Below, one piece after another: positions 22,118 to 34,681 of a DNA stretch of 64,000 nucleotides. Position numbers and translations under genes: made by a program. Under the pieces are notes generated by a model that worked only from the letters and a program-made list of their open reading frames with translations, was not told where the DNA came from and did not search any database. This DNA comes from Polyporus tsugae. Taxonomy: Eukaryota; Basidiomycota; Agaricomycetes; Polyporales; Polyporaceae. The stretch is from positions 1,488,001 through 1,552,000 of the forward strand of contig JAHRBS010000001.1 of the NCBI GenBank assembly GCA_024305745.1. The letters run 5' to 3'. The stretch's first letter is position 1; each line of letters begins with the position of its first letter.

Positions 22118-25100
22118 CTAAGAGTGTTTAGTCCGTTTTTTCTTCCTCTCGCCCCATTCTGAGCCAATCCCCTCGTTTGCCTGTAGCCTTTCCAGCAACG
22201 ATCCCGCCCCTTGATTGCCGTCCTTGGTCGACGCTGCAAGAGCAGCCTTCGCCGCCCCTCGAATACTAAAACCAACGACGGGATCCTTGTCGGAATCGGC
22301 CAGAGATAGGTCCCGCCTCGACATCGAAGTAAGAACAGATGGTGCTGTGGAAGCCGTCACGACGCCTAGCGTAGACGTATCCGCAGGTCGCTTGGCTGGA
22401 ACAACGGACGTTGTTAGGGACTTGGGACGTTCCTTCTCTTGTTCCCCATTGGGTTCGCGCTTGCTTCTTCTTCCCTGTCTCCGATCCCTTTCCGTTTGTG
22501 GCCGATCGCGGTCGGGGGTAGGACACGCAGCGACAGGCCCACCGCCAGGTTGGCCTGCGAGGCGACTGAGTAACGAAGGAGCGGCTGTGGGCTCTTCCGC
22601 TCTGGGAAGCGGTGCCTTCCCTTTGGTCGCCGCTGCTCCAAGAACGTTAAGACTTCTAGGGATTGTTATGAGGTCCGACCGTGAATTGATTCTCCCCCTA
22701 TCGCCATCATTCGCCCCACGCTCATCTTTCCGGACCTTCTTCGCCAAACGTGACACACCTCCATCTGTCCTCGCTGATGGAGGTGCGTCGGATGAAGGCT
22801 CCGCCGATTTCGATGTGGCAACATTGGGAACGAGAGGGGACACCGGTGTATTGCTGCCCTTCAAATGATGCAGAGTCTGTGATTGTCGATCGGCTCGGGG
22901 CACCTTGGGGCCACCATTGCCGCTTGCCGCTACTGTCGCGGGCGAAGGTCGCGGTGGAAGAGAAGCCGGTTGCTCGTATGCTCCCTTGGGAATGGTGGGT
23001 CCCGCCGAGCTTCTGGACCGGCTCGACCCCGAAGGCGCGGATGATGAAACAGGTCCGTTGGGGGCGTCCAATTTGCGCTTATTAGTGTTCGTAGCGCTAC
23101 GCTGACCACCTTGCCTCGAGGTCACCCTTGCACTTGTGTCTGCTACAATCCCATGGTTAGCGTGATTAACTCTACCCATCATTCCTTGGAATTAAATAAT
23201 TCACGTTACCTTTCTGCCCATCCTCTGCGGATGAAGACCTCTTGCTTGGTGCTTGAGGGGTACTCATGAGCGCCGCGGTCGAGGAAACCGGAGGCTTGAC
23301 CGGCTGGACAAGTGACTGCGCAAATCAAAGAACAGAAAAGAAGAAGAATTCGTCGGACACATGTGGCGAGAACGAGAAGCTGCCCATTGCGAACCCTAAT
23401 CAGGCTGTGCACTTGTTCTTGCGCAGCCTTTGTCTCGACAGATGCCTCTTGCGATGCACGGAGAGATTCAATGCGCTCCAAGGCTGACAAGATGGCTTGT
23501 GGGACCTCCCAGCGGCCGTCGCGCTTACGCTACGGGGTGTTGCAATGTAATTCAGGGCCTGCAGGTATAACCTAATAGAACGGAAACTCACGCGAGCAAC
23601 ACCCTGCACCAATGTTAAGCATGCTCTCCAAGGTCTCTGCTCTTCCAACGCCGTACCAGCGAATGACTGTTCTCCCCGTCAGCATTCGAGGACATCACCG
23701 ACAGGAGCCTGTACTTGCCTGTAGTAGCATCGCGCAGATGTCAGAAAATTGCCTCCCAAGAGGAGCGTCGTCGTCGCTGCTGGACCGGTCGTCTAAAGTC
23801 CTCCTAAGATGGGCCGCTGGCGCAGTTGGCGGCGCACGTTCACCCAATTCTTCACAGGCAGAGAGGGTACGAGCAAAGTCGCAAATCACGTTGCCCCGTT
23901 CCTCTTCGGAAAGACGAGTAAGGTCCAGCTTTTCGGCTAGAGTCGTGTAATAGAACCTGAGCAGATGCGATGGGTGTGCAAGTCGCCTCTCGACAGTGAC
24001 AAAGGATGCGAGATCGAGATAGCAGCGCGAGGGAATCAATGCCCCCTGCCCAGCGTGAGCAGGGAGGTCAGATTTGAGGGTGGCGCAGACCTTTGTCAAG
24101 AGAATGTCGAGAAGCTCCTTCCCCCGGGATGAGTATGGGGTGAAAGAAGGCAAGGGAACAATGATGTCTTTGATGATGAAGTTGACGTCGCTCGGTGCAA
24201 GTTTCGTTATAGCCTGCGTGATCCCGCCCCCGTGGACGTTACTTCCGCTCGAATGATGTGATAAAATAAAGGACGGCGTACCTTGAACAGACCTGATACG
24301 AGAACTTCCTCTGCAGGGCTGTCTAGGCAGTTCGCATGGCGATCAATTAAAGGGCGCTTGGCTTCTCCGGCCAGAAACGCGAGGACGAGAGAACGAATGC
24401 GGTCCCGAACAGCCAGCTCTTCTTCGTCCACAGGTTCGTCTGAAGGAACGATCTGATCGCAAAGGACCCCAAGGGTGACAACGGGATCCATGTCAAGGTG
24501 TTGGGTAAGAGCACGCTTGACGAAGGTGACTTCTTCGGGCTCATCTGAGGAAAGATAGACGTTCGTGAGATCAGCATTACTCTCCTCCCGTACGCCTTTC
24601 CAGCGAGGTGGCGATGAAGCACGAAGCAGTAACGTTATACGTCGGTAGGAGATATGGAACCAGAGATGTCTGGGAGGAGGACGAGAGATGGGGGAGCGGC
24701 AAAAACCCACCAGATTGTAGTAATTGTACAAGCACATCGGCGTTTCTTTTGACCCATTTGCTCTGCTCCCGAGAGACGTCTGCAATAGCTGCGTAGCCCT
24801 TGATACGAACCTAATAGGATGAGGTGAGGTTGGAGAAGTACCGCAGCATACACCAGGAAACGCACGCCTGCGACTGGGTCTTCACACAAATCATACACGG
24901 CATTGATGGCGTCGTCCTCGAGGTCGGGAAAGTCTCTGATGAAGAGTTTGAGATTTGTGGCGGCAATGGCTTTGAGGGAAGGATGAGCAGAGTGGGCGAG
25001 ATCGATGAGGCGTTTGAGAGTATCCCGCCGCTGTGGGTGAGTCGGTGCGTGAATAGCGTTGGAGGTTGGACTGAAGGACGTTAGCGAGCGAGGACATACC

Positions 25101-25189
25101 AAAGCCGACGTCTTGACGGGGGTGCGCTCAGCGCGTCGCAAGAGATCCCGGATGTCCTTCTCCTGCTCCGCCAGACTTTTCGAGTCCAT
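22118..25189 (-). CDS. API5: API5-like HEAT-repeat protein (apoptosis inhibitor 5)
   Basis: The N-terminus MDSKSLAEQEKDIRDLL, then LKAIAATNLKLF and DFPDLEDDAINAVYDLCED, is the API5 (AAC-11) signature. Exons: 25189-25100, 25030-24866, 24810-24711, 24544-24282, 24213-23715, 23666-23592, 23529-23395, 23315-23210 and 23142-22118. API5 is a nuclear helical-repeat scaffold tied to survival and mRNA export in animals; its fungal role is unclear. The last exon is a 340-residue basic, disordered tail ending KKKRTKHS, longer than in animals. The frame does not close at 23592-23604: GGGTGTTGCTCGC carries one base too many for the expected AGVAR before the donor. It is convergent with the BRE4-like gene (225 bp) and divergent from DAP1 (187 bp). 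Confidence 0.85.
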
Positions 25190-25376
25190 GGGCGGCGGGT
25201 GGGTAGGAAGGGGTGGAGGCCGAGCAGGAGGTGGGAAGGAGAGAACTCGACAGAGTCTGCACAGAGCACAGAGCAGAGACTCAGGTGCCAGGCGCCCGTC
25301 TCAAACACAGACAAACCACGAGTCCCAGACACTGGCACGACACACCCTGACCCCCGCTCAGAGTCACTGACCACCA

Positions 25377-26081
25377 ATGCTCGCCGCCCTCGTCCTCACC
25401 CTCCTCGCCGCCGTCCTTCTCGCATACTTCGCCAAGTCCGTTCTCATCCGTACCCCTGCCCACTCCCCCGAGTCCATCCCATACGCTTCCACTTCTGGCC
25501 TCTCCCTCGACCAACAGCCGCAGCTCCTTCGCAAGCGCACACAGCCCAACCAGGCTCCGGAGAACGACAAGCCAGACAGCGCTTCCGAGACAAAGTCTAT
25601 CATGCAACCACCAAGGACGGATCTCGCACCTCCCAAGGTCGATTCTTTTACCGTCGAACAGCTCAAGCATTTCGACGGTACGGATCCTTCAAAACCAATC
25701 TACGTAGCCATCAAAGGTGAGTCAGTCCACAAGCATTTTGGCACAATGGCCGATCGTGATATTGTCTCTAGCTACTGTATTCGATGTGACCCGCAAGGCA
25801 GACACATATGGAAAGGGCAAGTCCTACAATCTCTTCGCCGGCAAGGACGCATCCCGTGCCCTTGGCATGTCTAGCCTCAAATCCGAGGACGCAGTCTCCG
25901 ATTACAGCACTCTTTCTGAAGCCGACATGAAGACGCTCAATGACTGGTATGACTTCTTCTCGTAAGTACTGCCGCATCAGCTCGCCCATCCGAGACGCGC
26001 TTTGACAATCCTATCAGCAAGAGGTACGACGTCGTTGGCAAGGTCATCGATCTTCCGCCACAAGGACAGTCTTCGTTGTGA
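25377..26081 (+). CDS. DAP1: DAP1/MAPR-type cytochrome b5-like haem-binding protein
   Basis: Three exons (25377-25716, 25772-25961, 26018-26081) give 197 aa. Residues 2-22 form a membrane anchor (LVLTLLAAVLLAYF). A polar linker leads to a cytochrome-b5-like haem/steroid-binding domain: FTVEQLKHFDGTD, then IYVAIKATVFDVT, YGKGKSYNLFAGKDASRALG and DWYDFFSKRYDVVGKV. Yeast Dap1 and animal PGRMC1 bind haem at the ER and support cytochrome P450 enzymes of sterol synthesis, notably Erg11. It shares a 187-bp intergenic promoter with API5. Confidence 0.92.
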
Positions 26082-28738
26082 ACGAGATCGCCGAGCAGTA
26101 AAATTGCCTGTACCTGTATTACCCGCCCCTCGAACGGCTTTCTTCCAAACACTATCTTCTGAGGTTGATTGCCATTCCATAACTTGCAAGTCTATCGCGC
26201 ATCAGACACCGCCTTACAGTAATTCAAACTTCGTCGTCGGCCTTGCGTTACTTGGGTCGACAATCCTCCGCCTTTAAAGCTTGACATGACACGTAGACCG
26301 AAGCTCCAGAATCAGACACGCCGCCATCCACGAAGCTCGACTCGATAACCAGGAATAGCTCAGTGAAAATGGCGAACGCCGCCTCTGCATCCGGATCCTC
26401 ACGTGTGTACCCGTACCAATGGGTATAGCCAGTCGACCTTCTCTAACCCCATGCCTAGGACACCAATTGGTCACCATCACTCCAGGGCGGCTTCCTCCGC
26501 CGCCCACCACATACGTGCGTTATGCACAGTACATGCGATGGCCAGAGGGTCATGTCGGTGTGGTTGCAGTTCGCGATCGGCCCCCGCACTTTCTTCTTTG
26601 TCTTCGCACTGACTTCAAGATCCGTCGTCAAGCCAACGCAGCGGAACGTGGAGGCATTTCAGTGAAGGACGCTAGATGCCTTGGCGTAAGTTCATGTCTT
26701 TTCTCCATGCGTGTGAGAACTGACCCGTATCCAAACACAGGCATCGCATTCACAACTATGTCATCACAGCCTAGAGCTGAAGGCTAATAGTGCTCAGAAG
26801 GCATGGGAAACTCGCGCGATGCTATCCACGTTCCCAAGGTCGGCCAGGAACTTCAAGAGCAACTCGCCATATCCTTGAAGCATATATCTCGACAGTCCTG
26901 GGGGCAGCCGCCATCATTGAAAGCGACTGAGTTTTAATTATGATTATCGGTGATACCCTTTGCGGTGGTCGAGCAGTGGCCCCGGAAATGAACGGAATTG
27001 GGTTGCGCATTGAGGGAGGCATTGACGACGAGTCCCGGGGGCTGAGGCCTGAGGCTTGGGCAGGTTGTATCGCGCAGCACACGCGTGCAAGTAGTAGACT
27101 ATATATACCTGATATATACATTGATCTAGCCAAAATTCCGACCTCTTGCTTGAGCCACCCTCCCCGATTTGTTGACGAGATTCTCCAACGTTGATAGTGC
27201 ATCCATATATTTAATTAGCTAGCACGCGACTTTGCGAATCAAGGGGCAATTCATGACCGGGATGAGATGGATAAGTATCATGTTATATGCGCTACTTATC
27301 TGGCCTCGTCAGATCTACTGTAACTTGGATCTAACTACATACATTATGGCATCCGTGGGACTGCAAGAGCCGCAGCATACCTCGAACGCATCTGGCTATA
27401 GTACAGTACTAGTTGGACTGGAAGAAAGCTGACAGCTACTGCAGGCAGACGGTGTGAGCATGATGCAATATGAAAACCGGGTTGGTAGGCTAGCTTTACG
27501 GTGAGCTCTAGTCAAAGTAAACCGAAAGCTGTCCTCCTCAGGTCTCAATATTAGCGATGAATGATATTAACGAGGATCATCCACATGATCCGGATACTTA
27601 GGTCTGACTCGATTTCTGGAGGGTTGAGTCCAACCTACTGACTCGGTCGCCGGATCCGGAAGCCATCGAATCCATTCCTATGATCATGACTGAAGAGGAC
27701 GTCGCAAGTCCCGGCTCGGGGTCATTGTCAATGTTCGTTGGATGCTCAGCTTCGCTCCCTGTCTGCTGGACTGGCTCAGTCTGGCTGGCACGGGCAGGGA
27801 GCATGGAAAGATCGATCAATGTTGGGGACTGATGCACTGGCACGCGAGAACAGAACCCGTGGGCCGCGATGGCTCCCAGGACCCAGGCTTCCTCTTTCAA
27901 CTGCACTCATCGTGTCTCGATCGACCATCTAAAACTTAGTCTAACGCCAGTTGGACTCTGCTTGGGACTTACTGTAAGTACCTTTGCATTGAGCTGCCTC
28001 GAGGCCAGCTTGAGGCGCTGCCGTCTGCGGATGAGACCGCGAGCTCAAATCTCAGACATGGCGTTTGCATGGCGTTGCTTTTCTGGTGGATCCATATATG
28101 ATGTTACGGCCCGACATGCCAGGGTGGCGTCGGGCGTGGCCAACAATGGCGGCCGAAATGCACGCTGTATGCGAGTTAGATGCGAGTGGTATGCCTCTTA
28201 TGTGGTGAAATAGCCAGCGACGGCAAGTCTGGACACAGACCAGAGGTAAGTAAGGCCGGAGGCTTCGCCGCTTCGGACTGTCTGTCAATGGTGGGGTGGC
28301 GCTGGGCTGTCCGAAGGGGTTTACCCGAACACACGCGTCTCGGACGTTCAAGTTACGCGCCCCGCCGCTGCCCGCTGACGCGGCTGGGACGAGGCTGCGT
28401 GTAGGGTGGCGACAACCCGCTGGGCAGCGGGGTGCCGGTGAGTCGTGACTGAGTGGGTCGAGTCAACGCTTGCGGGCGTCCTTGTGGACAGCGGGGTCTT
28501 TGGAGGCCTCAGGAGAGACAGATGCCGAATACAGCAGGCGCATACCACCGCCACACGCTCATACGACCCGATCGTCGACCGCCTTGAGCCTCCTTCCCAA
28601 GCGCCGCCTGCTTGTCCTCCTTCCTCCACCATCCCCCCAGCCCGTCTCCGCCTTCTCTCCCTCCTCCACCGTGTCCTCCCTCCCTCCCTACTCTCGCAAC
28701 CTTGGCTCTCCCGCCCCCCAACATACACATACACCGCA
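26082..28738. other. 2.6-kb stretch without a convincing gene
   Basis: A weak candidate lies at 26370-26780 on the plus strand. ATG at 26370 opens a short exon ending at a GTATAG donor near 26425, and a possible acceptor at 26459 leads into frames that each end within 350 bp. No reading resembles a known protein. From about 27,000 the sequence becomes AT-rich and repetitive in look, with only short frames, and returns to GC-rich near 28,000. Confidence 0.4.
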
Positions 28739-31569
28739 ATGGACGCTCTCAGATCCCTCGTGCAGCCCCTCGTCGGCGGCGGAGGCGGTTCTTCAATGAT
28801 TGACGGCATGAAGCTCGTCGTCCTCGGTGGCACCGTCGAGACCGCTCGCCGAGTCGCCAGCTCCGGATGGTACGTACTCGCCACCCATCAATTCGTACCA
28901 CGAGCATACCTGATCATTCCTCACCAACCCATACATACATGCACCACCACTCGACATCACCGCAAACCAGGTCACATTTCATTAACTGTGAGTGTTGTCC
29001 CGTCGGGCCCGGTGCCACAGCATGCTGACTCACCTCACATCCCGTCACCTTCCTCAGCTTTCTTCCTGACCGCCCACTTCTCCGAAGAGGACTATCCATA
29101 TGATTGGCTCATGCTCTGGCTCTCCCGCCGCCCAGAGTGGCAACGGTCGCGAGAGTTTGAGACGACCACTCGTACTTCCACACCTGGCTTTGGGTCCCGA
29201 GTAGCCGACAACTCCTTTGGCGACGAGGACGAAGAGGATGACGACACACCTGGGCGTGTCAAGACGCGCGTCGTATTCCAGCCGACCTCCAACACAACCC
29301 ACACCATCTACTACCGTGGTCACTGGCTGCGTGTTAAGCGTTGGCGTAAGAGTGACACCGGGAGCGAAGTCATTTCGGTGTCCGTCGTCGCCCGGAACAA
29401 CTCCATACTCAAGCAGCTCGTTCTTCAGGCCAAGAAGGAGTACGAGGCTGAGGCGGTACACCGGATACAGATCTACTTCGCCGACTCTCACGGCTGTTGG
29501 AGATGGACAGATTCGCGTCATAAGCGGCCGATATCGTCCATCGTTCTCAACCCCGGTGTGAAGGAAATGCTTTTGGCGGACACCAAAGATTTCCTCAAGT
29601 CTGAGAAGGTGTGTAGATATGTGTGATGCTCAAAAGACGTATTACTATACGCACCATTGTTTCTTGTTTCTGTATGCCCCGCTTCTTGTCGTGACGTTTG
29701 CTGACATGTCACGTCGTTATGCAGTGGTATGCGGATCGCGGCATCCCGTTCCGGAGGGGATACTTGCTCTATGGTGTACCTGGTTCTGGGAAAAGCTCGC
29801 TCATCCACGCCATTGCGGGCGAGTTGATGCTTGACATATATGTCGTGTCACTGTCGTCTTCGTGGATTAACGACAGCACACTCACCACGCTGATGGGTCG
29901 CGTACCGGCGCGATGCATCGTCCTCTTGGAGGATCTCGATGCAGCGTTCACACGCAGTACATCTCGAGATACGAACTCGACAGGCAACCCTGAAGGCAAG
30001 TCTGAAGAGAAGGCGGCTGAGCAGACTACGGGTACCTCGTCGTCTCGCCGGACGCGGCAGAAAGAACAGCTGTCAGAAGTCAATACTCTGACGTTGAGTG
30101 GTTTGTTGAACGCACTAGACGGCGTTGCCGCATCGGAAGGCCGGCTTTTGTTCGCGTGAGTCCTTCGCACCGTTCCCTAAGCCTCGTTGTCCACATGCTG
30201 ATCACTTTCAGTACGACCAACCATCTTGAACGCCTCGATCCGGCACTGTCGCGCCCTGGACGTATGGATGTCTGGATTGAGTTTAAGAATGCGTCGAAGT
30301 GGCAGGCTGAGCAACTCTTCCGCAACTTCTTCCCTTCTACGGACGAGGACGATGTCCCCATCGAAGGCGACCTTGACAGTATTGACCTCCCCATGGTGCT
30401 GCCATCGCCCTCGACAGCGTCGTCTTCAGGCTCCACGCTCTTCTCCTCGCTGCCCTCCACGTTCTCATCGGTGCCGACCAGCCCATCGGGGTCTCCGGGT
30501 TCGCTGTCGCCGCTTCCGTCGTTGCTGGAAGGCCTGCCAGTGCGCTCTCGGACCAGCTCCACCGCCGGCGGTAGCATTGTGGCGGACAAGGCGAAGAGCA
30601 AAGAGCGGGGGCGGACTATGAGCGACACAGGTGTGCAGAACCAGGCGTACTTGCCGCCACCAATAGAGGCGGATATCATGGAAGCGAAGCACTCGGCGAA
30701 GCCCCTTGACGGCGCGACGCTAGCGGCACTCGGCAAGAAGTTCGCGGATTCGATTCCCGATGAGGGGTTTAGCGTGGCTGCTCTGCAGGGTTGTGAGTGT
30801 TCCAATTTGATTCGTGCACTCATCGTCTGCCATGCCTGCCATCCCCTATCGGTCTTTACGTCCACCGCATCCCCACCATCCATCGTATTGCTCTCATGTG
30901 ACGGCTCCAGCGTTAGGGGGGGAGGTTTGATCTGCAGGGGATGGTGCGTGTAATGGCGTGGGTGGATAGCATGCTGACGGAATGGGTTTGTGGGGGTGAC
31001 GGGAATTTGCAGATTTGCTGAAGAACAAGTCGCGACCGGAGACGGCAGCGAACGGTGCAGCGGAATGGGTGGAGAGCGAGAGTGCGATGAAAGCAAAGCT
31101 GGCGAAAGAGCGGGAGGCGCGCGAGCTCAAGGAGAAGCTCGAGGTCAGTTCGTCTCTTTTCCTTATCCGATCCAGATCGATTATCATCGGGCGCTTGCCT
31201 CGCCTTGGGGGCGTGAGTGACCTGGACCAACTTCAACACAATGCTGACACTCGCTTCAACCGTCTCTAGCGCGAACAGCTCCGCAAGGAGCTCCTGCAGA
31301 AGGAGAAGGACGCCCTTGAGCTCAAGAAGCTAGAGGAGGCCGGCGTGGCACCCAAGACAGCAGAGCCGACCACAGTCGCATTGCCTGCGGCACCCGCCGT
31401 TGGGCAGCCTACGCAAGTCATGGACAATGAAGGGAACAAGGAGAACGCGAGCGCCGGTGCGCCTGCTGGGGAAGACGACGGGTCGTCGGACGAGGACGAT
31501 GATGGGGAGCAAGCCGAGGGGTCGGGGGTTCCTTGGATCAATGTGGCACAAGTAATTACGTCTGCATGA
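28739..31569 (+). CDS. BCS1-type AAA ATPase with extended C-terminus
   Basis: Seven exons (28739-28869, 28971-28987, 29058-29608, 29725-30155, 30212-30792, 31013-31143, 31270-31569) give 713 aa. Exon 2 is only 17 nt. Residues 1-230 match the BCS1 N-terminal domain, with an N-terminal hydrophobic segment. The AAA core has Walker A GVPGSGKS (about 250-257), Walker [10 protein letters not shown] and arginine fingers in [11 protein letters not shown]. Yeast Bcs1 is an inner-mitochondrial-membrane chaperone that inserts the Rieske protein into complex III; many fungi also have BCS1-like paralogues of unknown role. Here a low-complexity Ser/Pro insertion interrupts the AAA lid, and a Lys/Glu coiled coil plus acidic tail is added, so this is probably a paralogue. 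Confidence 0.88.
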
Positions 31570-31950
31570 CTTTGTTGAACATTGATGAACGAAAGTGCTT
31601 GTTCTCTGAGCGTGTTATACTGTGTAGATCTACTTAAGTAAGGCGGCTGTTTTGGGTGAGAATTGGCGGTGCTTACGAATACGATTACGATGGAGTACGG
31701 GACCCCGGGGAGCGCGGGTGTGGGCGGAGGAAGGAATATTAGCCGGCCGCCAATCAGGGGATGGACCCGATTGGCGCACCTGGCGACGGTGTCGTCGTTG
31801 TCCGCGCCCGCGGTCCCGTCCTTGATCCTCTCTCTCCCTTTCCCCTTCCCTTTCCCTTCTCCCTCTTCCTCCCCTCCGCCCACGGCCTCCTAGCCGCCCC
31901 ACCTCCCGCCGCTCTTTCCTTCGACACAGGCCTACCCCTCAATCCTCACA
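31570..31950. promoter_or_regulatory. Upstream region of the G-alpha gene with pyrimidine tract
   Basis: A strongly CT-rich stretch (about 31815-31900) stands 50-130 bp before the G-alpha start codon. Such tracts are common core-promoter features of highly expressed fungal genes. No TATA box is evident. Confidence 0.35.
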
Positions 31951-33566
31951 ATGGGCTGCGTCCAGTCTTCAGGCATCGACGACGAGGCCAAGGCCCGTGA
32001 GTACACATCACCCACTCGCCCCTTCCTGCTCCTCCACCTCCATCCCCCTCATCCCCCCCCCCCCCCCTCCAGGTAACGATGAGATTGAGAACCAGATCAA
32101 GCGCGACCGTATGATGGCCAAGAACGAGATCAAGATGTTGCTCCTGGGAGCTGGAGAGTCGGGCAAGGTCCGTTTTTACCACCGTGTCACTTTCAACCAT
32201 GCTTCTTGCTCACCTTCTCCTACCCACAACAGTCCACAGTCCTCAAGCAGATGAAGCTTATTCACCACGGCGGATATAACGAGCAAGAGCGGGATTCGTA
32301 CAAGGAGATCATCTTCTCCAACACCGTCCAGTCCATGCGGTATGTTATCCTCTTTCAGCCGACGCGCTCCGTCCTCGCCTCCGACGCTCAAACCGCAACG
32401 CCTTTCGCAGTGCCATCCTTGAGGCGATGCCGCATTTGGACATCCAACTCTCACCTCAAAACGATGCCCGACGATCCATAGTACTTTCTCTGCCCGGCCA
32501 GATTGAGGGCGACTTGCTCCCGCGCGACGTTGTGGATGCTATTCGCGGTCTCTGGAGGGACTCTGGCGTCAAGGAGGCCGTCGTTCGTTCGCGCGAGTTC
32601 CAGCTCAACGACTCGGCTATCTACTACTTCAACGCTATCGAACGTATGGCTGCCCCCAACTACATGCCCACAGACCAAGACATCCTCCGGTCCCGTGTCA
32701 AGACCACCGGTATCACCGAGACCACCTTCAAGGTTGGCGAGCTCACCTACAAGCTCTTCGACGTCGGTGGTCAGCGGTCCGAGCGTAAGAAGTGGATCCA
32801 CTGTTTCGAGAACGTCACTGCTCTCGTCTTCCTTGTCTCTCTGAGCGAGTACGACCAGATGCTGTACGAGGATGAGAGTGTGGTGCGTTCATTATGTTCA
32901 TCCATAGTCTTTCTGCCTTTCATCGTACCCCCGTTTAGAACCGCATGCAAGAAGCTTTGACACTCTTTGATTCAATATGCAACTCAAGATGGTTCGTCAA
33001 GACGTCAATCGTGAGTGTTTTCATTCGGTCTACCTTGAGCATCCTCGGAAAACCCCCTTTCGTATCTGATGACTCATCGCCCCGTTCTGTGTCTTACAGA
33101 TCCTGTTCCTCAACAAGATTGATCTGTTCGCTGAGAAATTGCCCCGGTCACCATTGGGCGACTACTTCCCCGACTACGCCGGTGGCGACGACTATGACGC
33201 AGCATGCAACTACCTTCTGCACCGGTTCGTGTCGCTTAACCAGAGCGCAGCGACGAAACAGATCTACGCACACTACACCTGTGCCACAGATACCCAGCAA
33301 ATCAAGTGTGAGTGATTGCAGTCGTCTCCCTATCTCCCTGTCTCCATGAAGTCTGATCATTCTGTTGCGACCTTGTTTGCGCCTGCCGACATCCTGCCAC
33401 CTTGACTCTGCCTCTTCCCTATCTCGCCACCGACCCGTGCTTCCGCGGTGTTTCCTTATCTTCTCGCTGACTCGTCGGATCTTTCGCGACGTCAACACCA
33501 GTCGTCTTGAGCGCTATCCAAGATATCCTTCTGCAACTGCATTTGCGGGAATGTGGTCTTCTGTAG
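31951..33566 (+). CDS. Heterotrimeric G-protein alpha subunit, group-I type
   Basis: Seven exons (31951-31996, 32073-32167, 32233-32339, 32411-32882, 32939-33010, 33100-33307, 33502-33566) give 354 aa, the usual G-alpha length. MGCVQS supplies the N-myristoylation Gly2 and palmitoylation Cys3 sites. GTPase motifs are P-loop GAGESGKS (about 41-48), switch I RVKTTGI, DVGGQRSERKKW, FLNKIDLF and TCATDT. The C-terminus ECGLL has Cys at -4, the pertussis-toxin-type site of Gi-like subunits. It relays signals from pheromone or nutrient receptors at the plasma membrane. The first intron contains an uninterrupted run of about 16 C. Confidence 0.95.
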
Positions 33567-34215
33567 ATCAGCAGAGGTTAGGTGTGGGGTTGATTGTGTT
33601 GACGTGTATGCTGCATCTTCTTCCCTTCCTCCTACCCGTGACATCCGGTGTTGCCTCACATCTTCTCGTTCTCATCTGCCATCTTTCTGCATCTGCATTC
33701 CTTGCCATGTGTCTCTCATCAGTCCACTTCCAGCGCATTCTCATCATCATCTCCTCTTCGCCTCGCCCAACGACCGCCTGGTCTCGACGCGCTACGCCGG
33801 GCACTGCACTACAATATACTGTATATAGTTTGAAAATGTTTCTCCCCTGATACGCCAGGACCCATGGCGCACCACGTCGCTCCTTTCATGCCCACATGCC
33901 GCTGTGATCTCCGGCTCATGCCAACCCGTTTCCTTCTAAACACTTTGATTGGTCCATGATGCTTATCCGCGTCCCTTTATTTACCTCCGTGGTTGTGCTC
34001 ATACCTGGATGCGTCTGGATCATTCCTTTGTTCGGTTTAGTGATCTACGGATGTAGTTGCGTTTATCCCTTAGTTCTGTTTATTACATCTCCTTAAGGGT
34101 TGTTCGTTAGTCAAGTTGCCCCCCCGCCTGCACTTACGGCTCCATTTCCTCTATAATACGATCCCCGTACGTCTCTCGTCATGCTGCACAAACACTCAGC
34201 CCTGGGCCAACCTAT
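33567..34215. other. 3' flank of the G-alpha gene
   Basis: 650 bp with pyrimidine-rich sequence and no supported gene. Overlapping frames between 33365 and 33850 read through the last G-alpha intron and exon and are shadows. Confidence 0.45.
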
Positions 34216-34681
34216 AGCCGTACTCAATTCTAAAGTGCACGTACGGACTGCCATCAGGGCATGCCCGTAAAAGGGAAACACAAGGCGTCCGTGATGGCGA
34301 AGGAACTCGCAGATATAACCCCCAATCCAGGGTTTCGAGGTGTGCTCAGAGGCGGAGATGATAAAGTTGACCACCTGGGGCCCGGGGGGAACCAACATAG
34401 CAACTCCTGTGTCAGAATTGTGCTCATATTCCGGAGAATAAAGGTCGCAATACCCCATATTGATGTTTCTTACCCCAAACAACGATGGTTGGAAGCAAAG
34501 TACTCGCAGGTTGGCTACGGAGACTGAAGTTCAGTAAAGCTCCGCCTTCCGTCGCGCTCACAAACCCAGGATTAGGGTCTCTATCTGACAGTTCCTCAGC
34601 CATCAACGCCGCCTCGTGTTTCCCTTTTACAGGCATGCCCTGATGGCAGTCCGTACGTGCACTTTAGAATTGAGTACGGCT
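34216..34681. repeat. Imperfect inverted-repeat element
   Basis: The left arm 34216-34330 pairs with the right arm 34562-34681 around a spacer of about 230 bp. The outer 60 bp of the arms (starting AGCCGTACTCAATTC) match almost perfectly; the inner 55 bp match at roughly three positions in four. The inner part of both arms opens with the same residues, MPVKGKH, and ends PNPGF, read outward-in on opposite strands. It could be a MITE, a foldback of a duplicated exon, or half of a larger element. No target-site duplication is clear. Confidence 0.65.
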
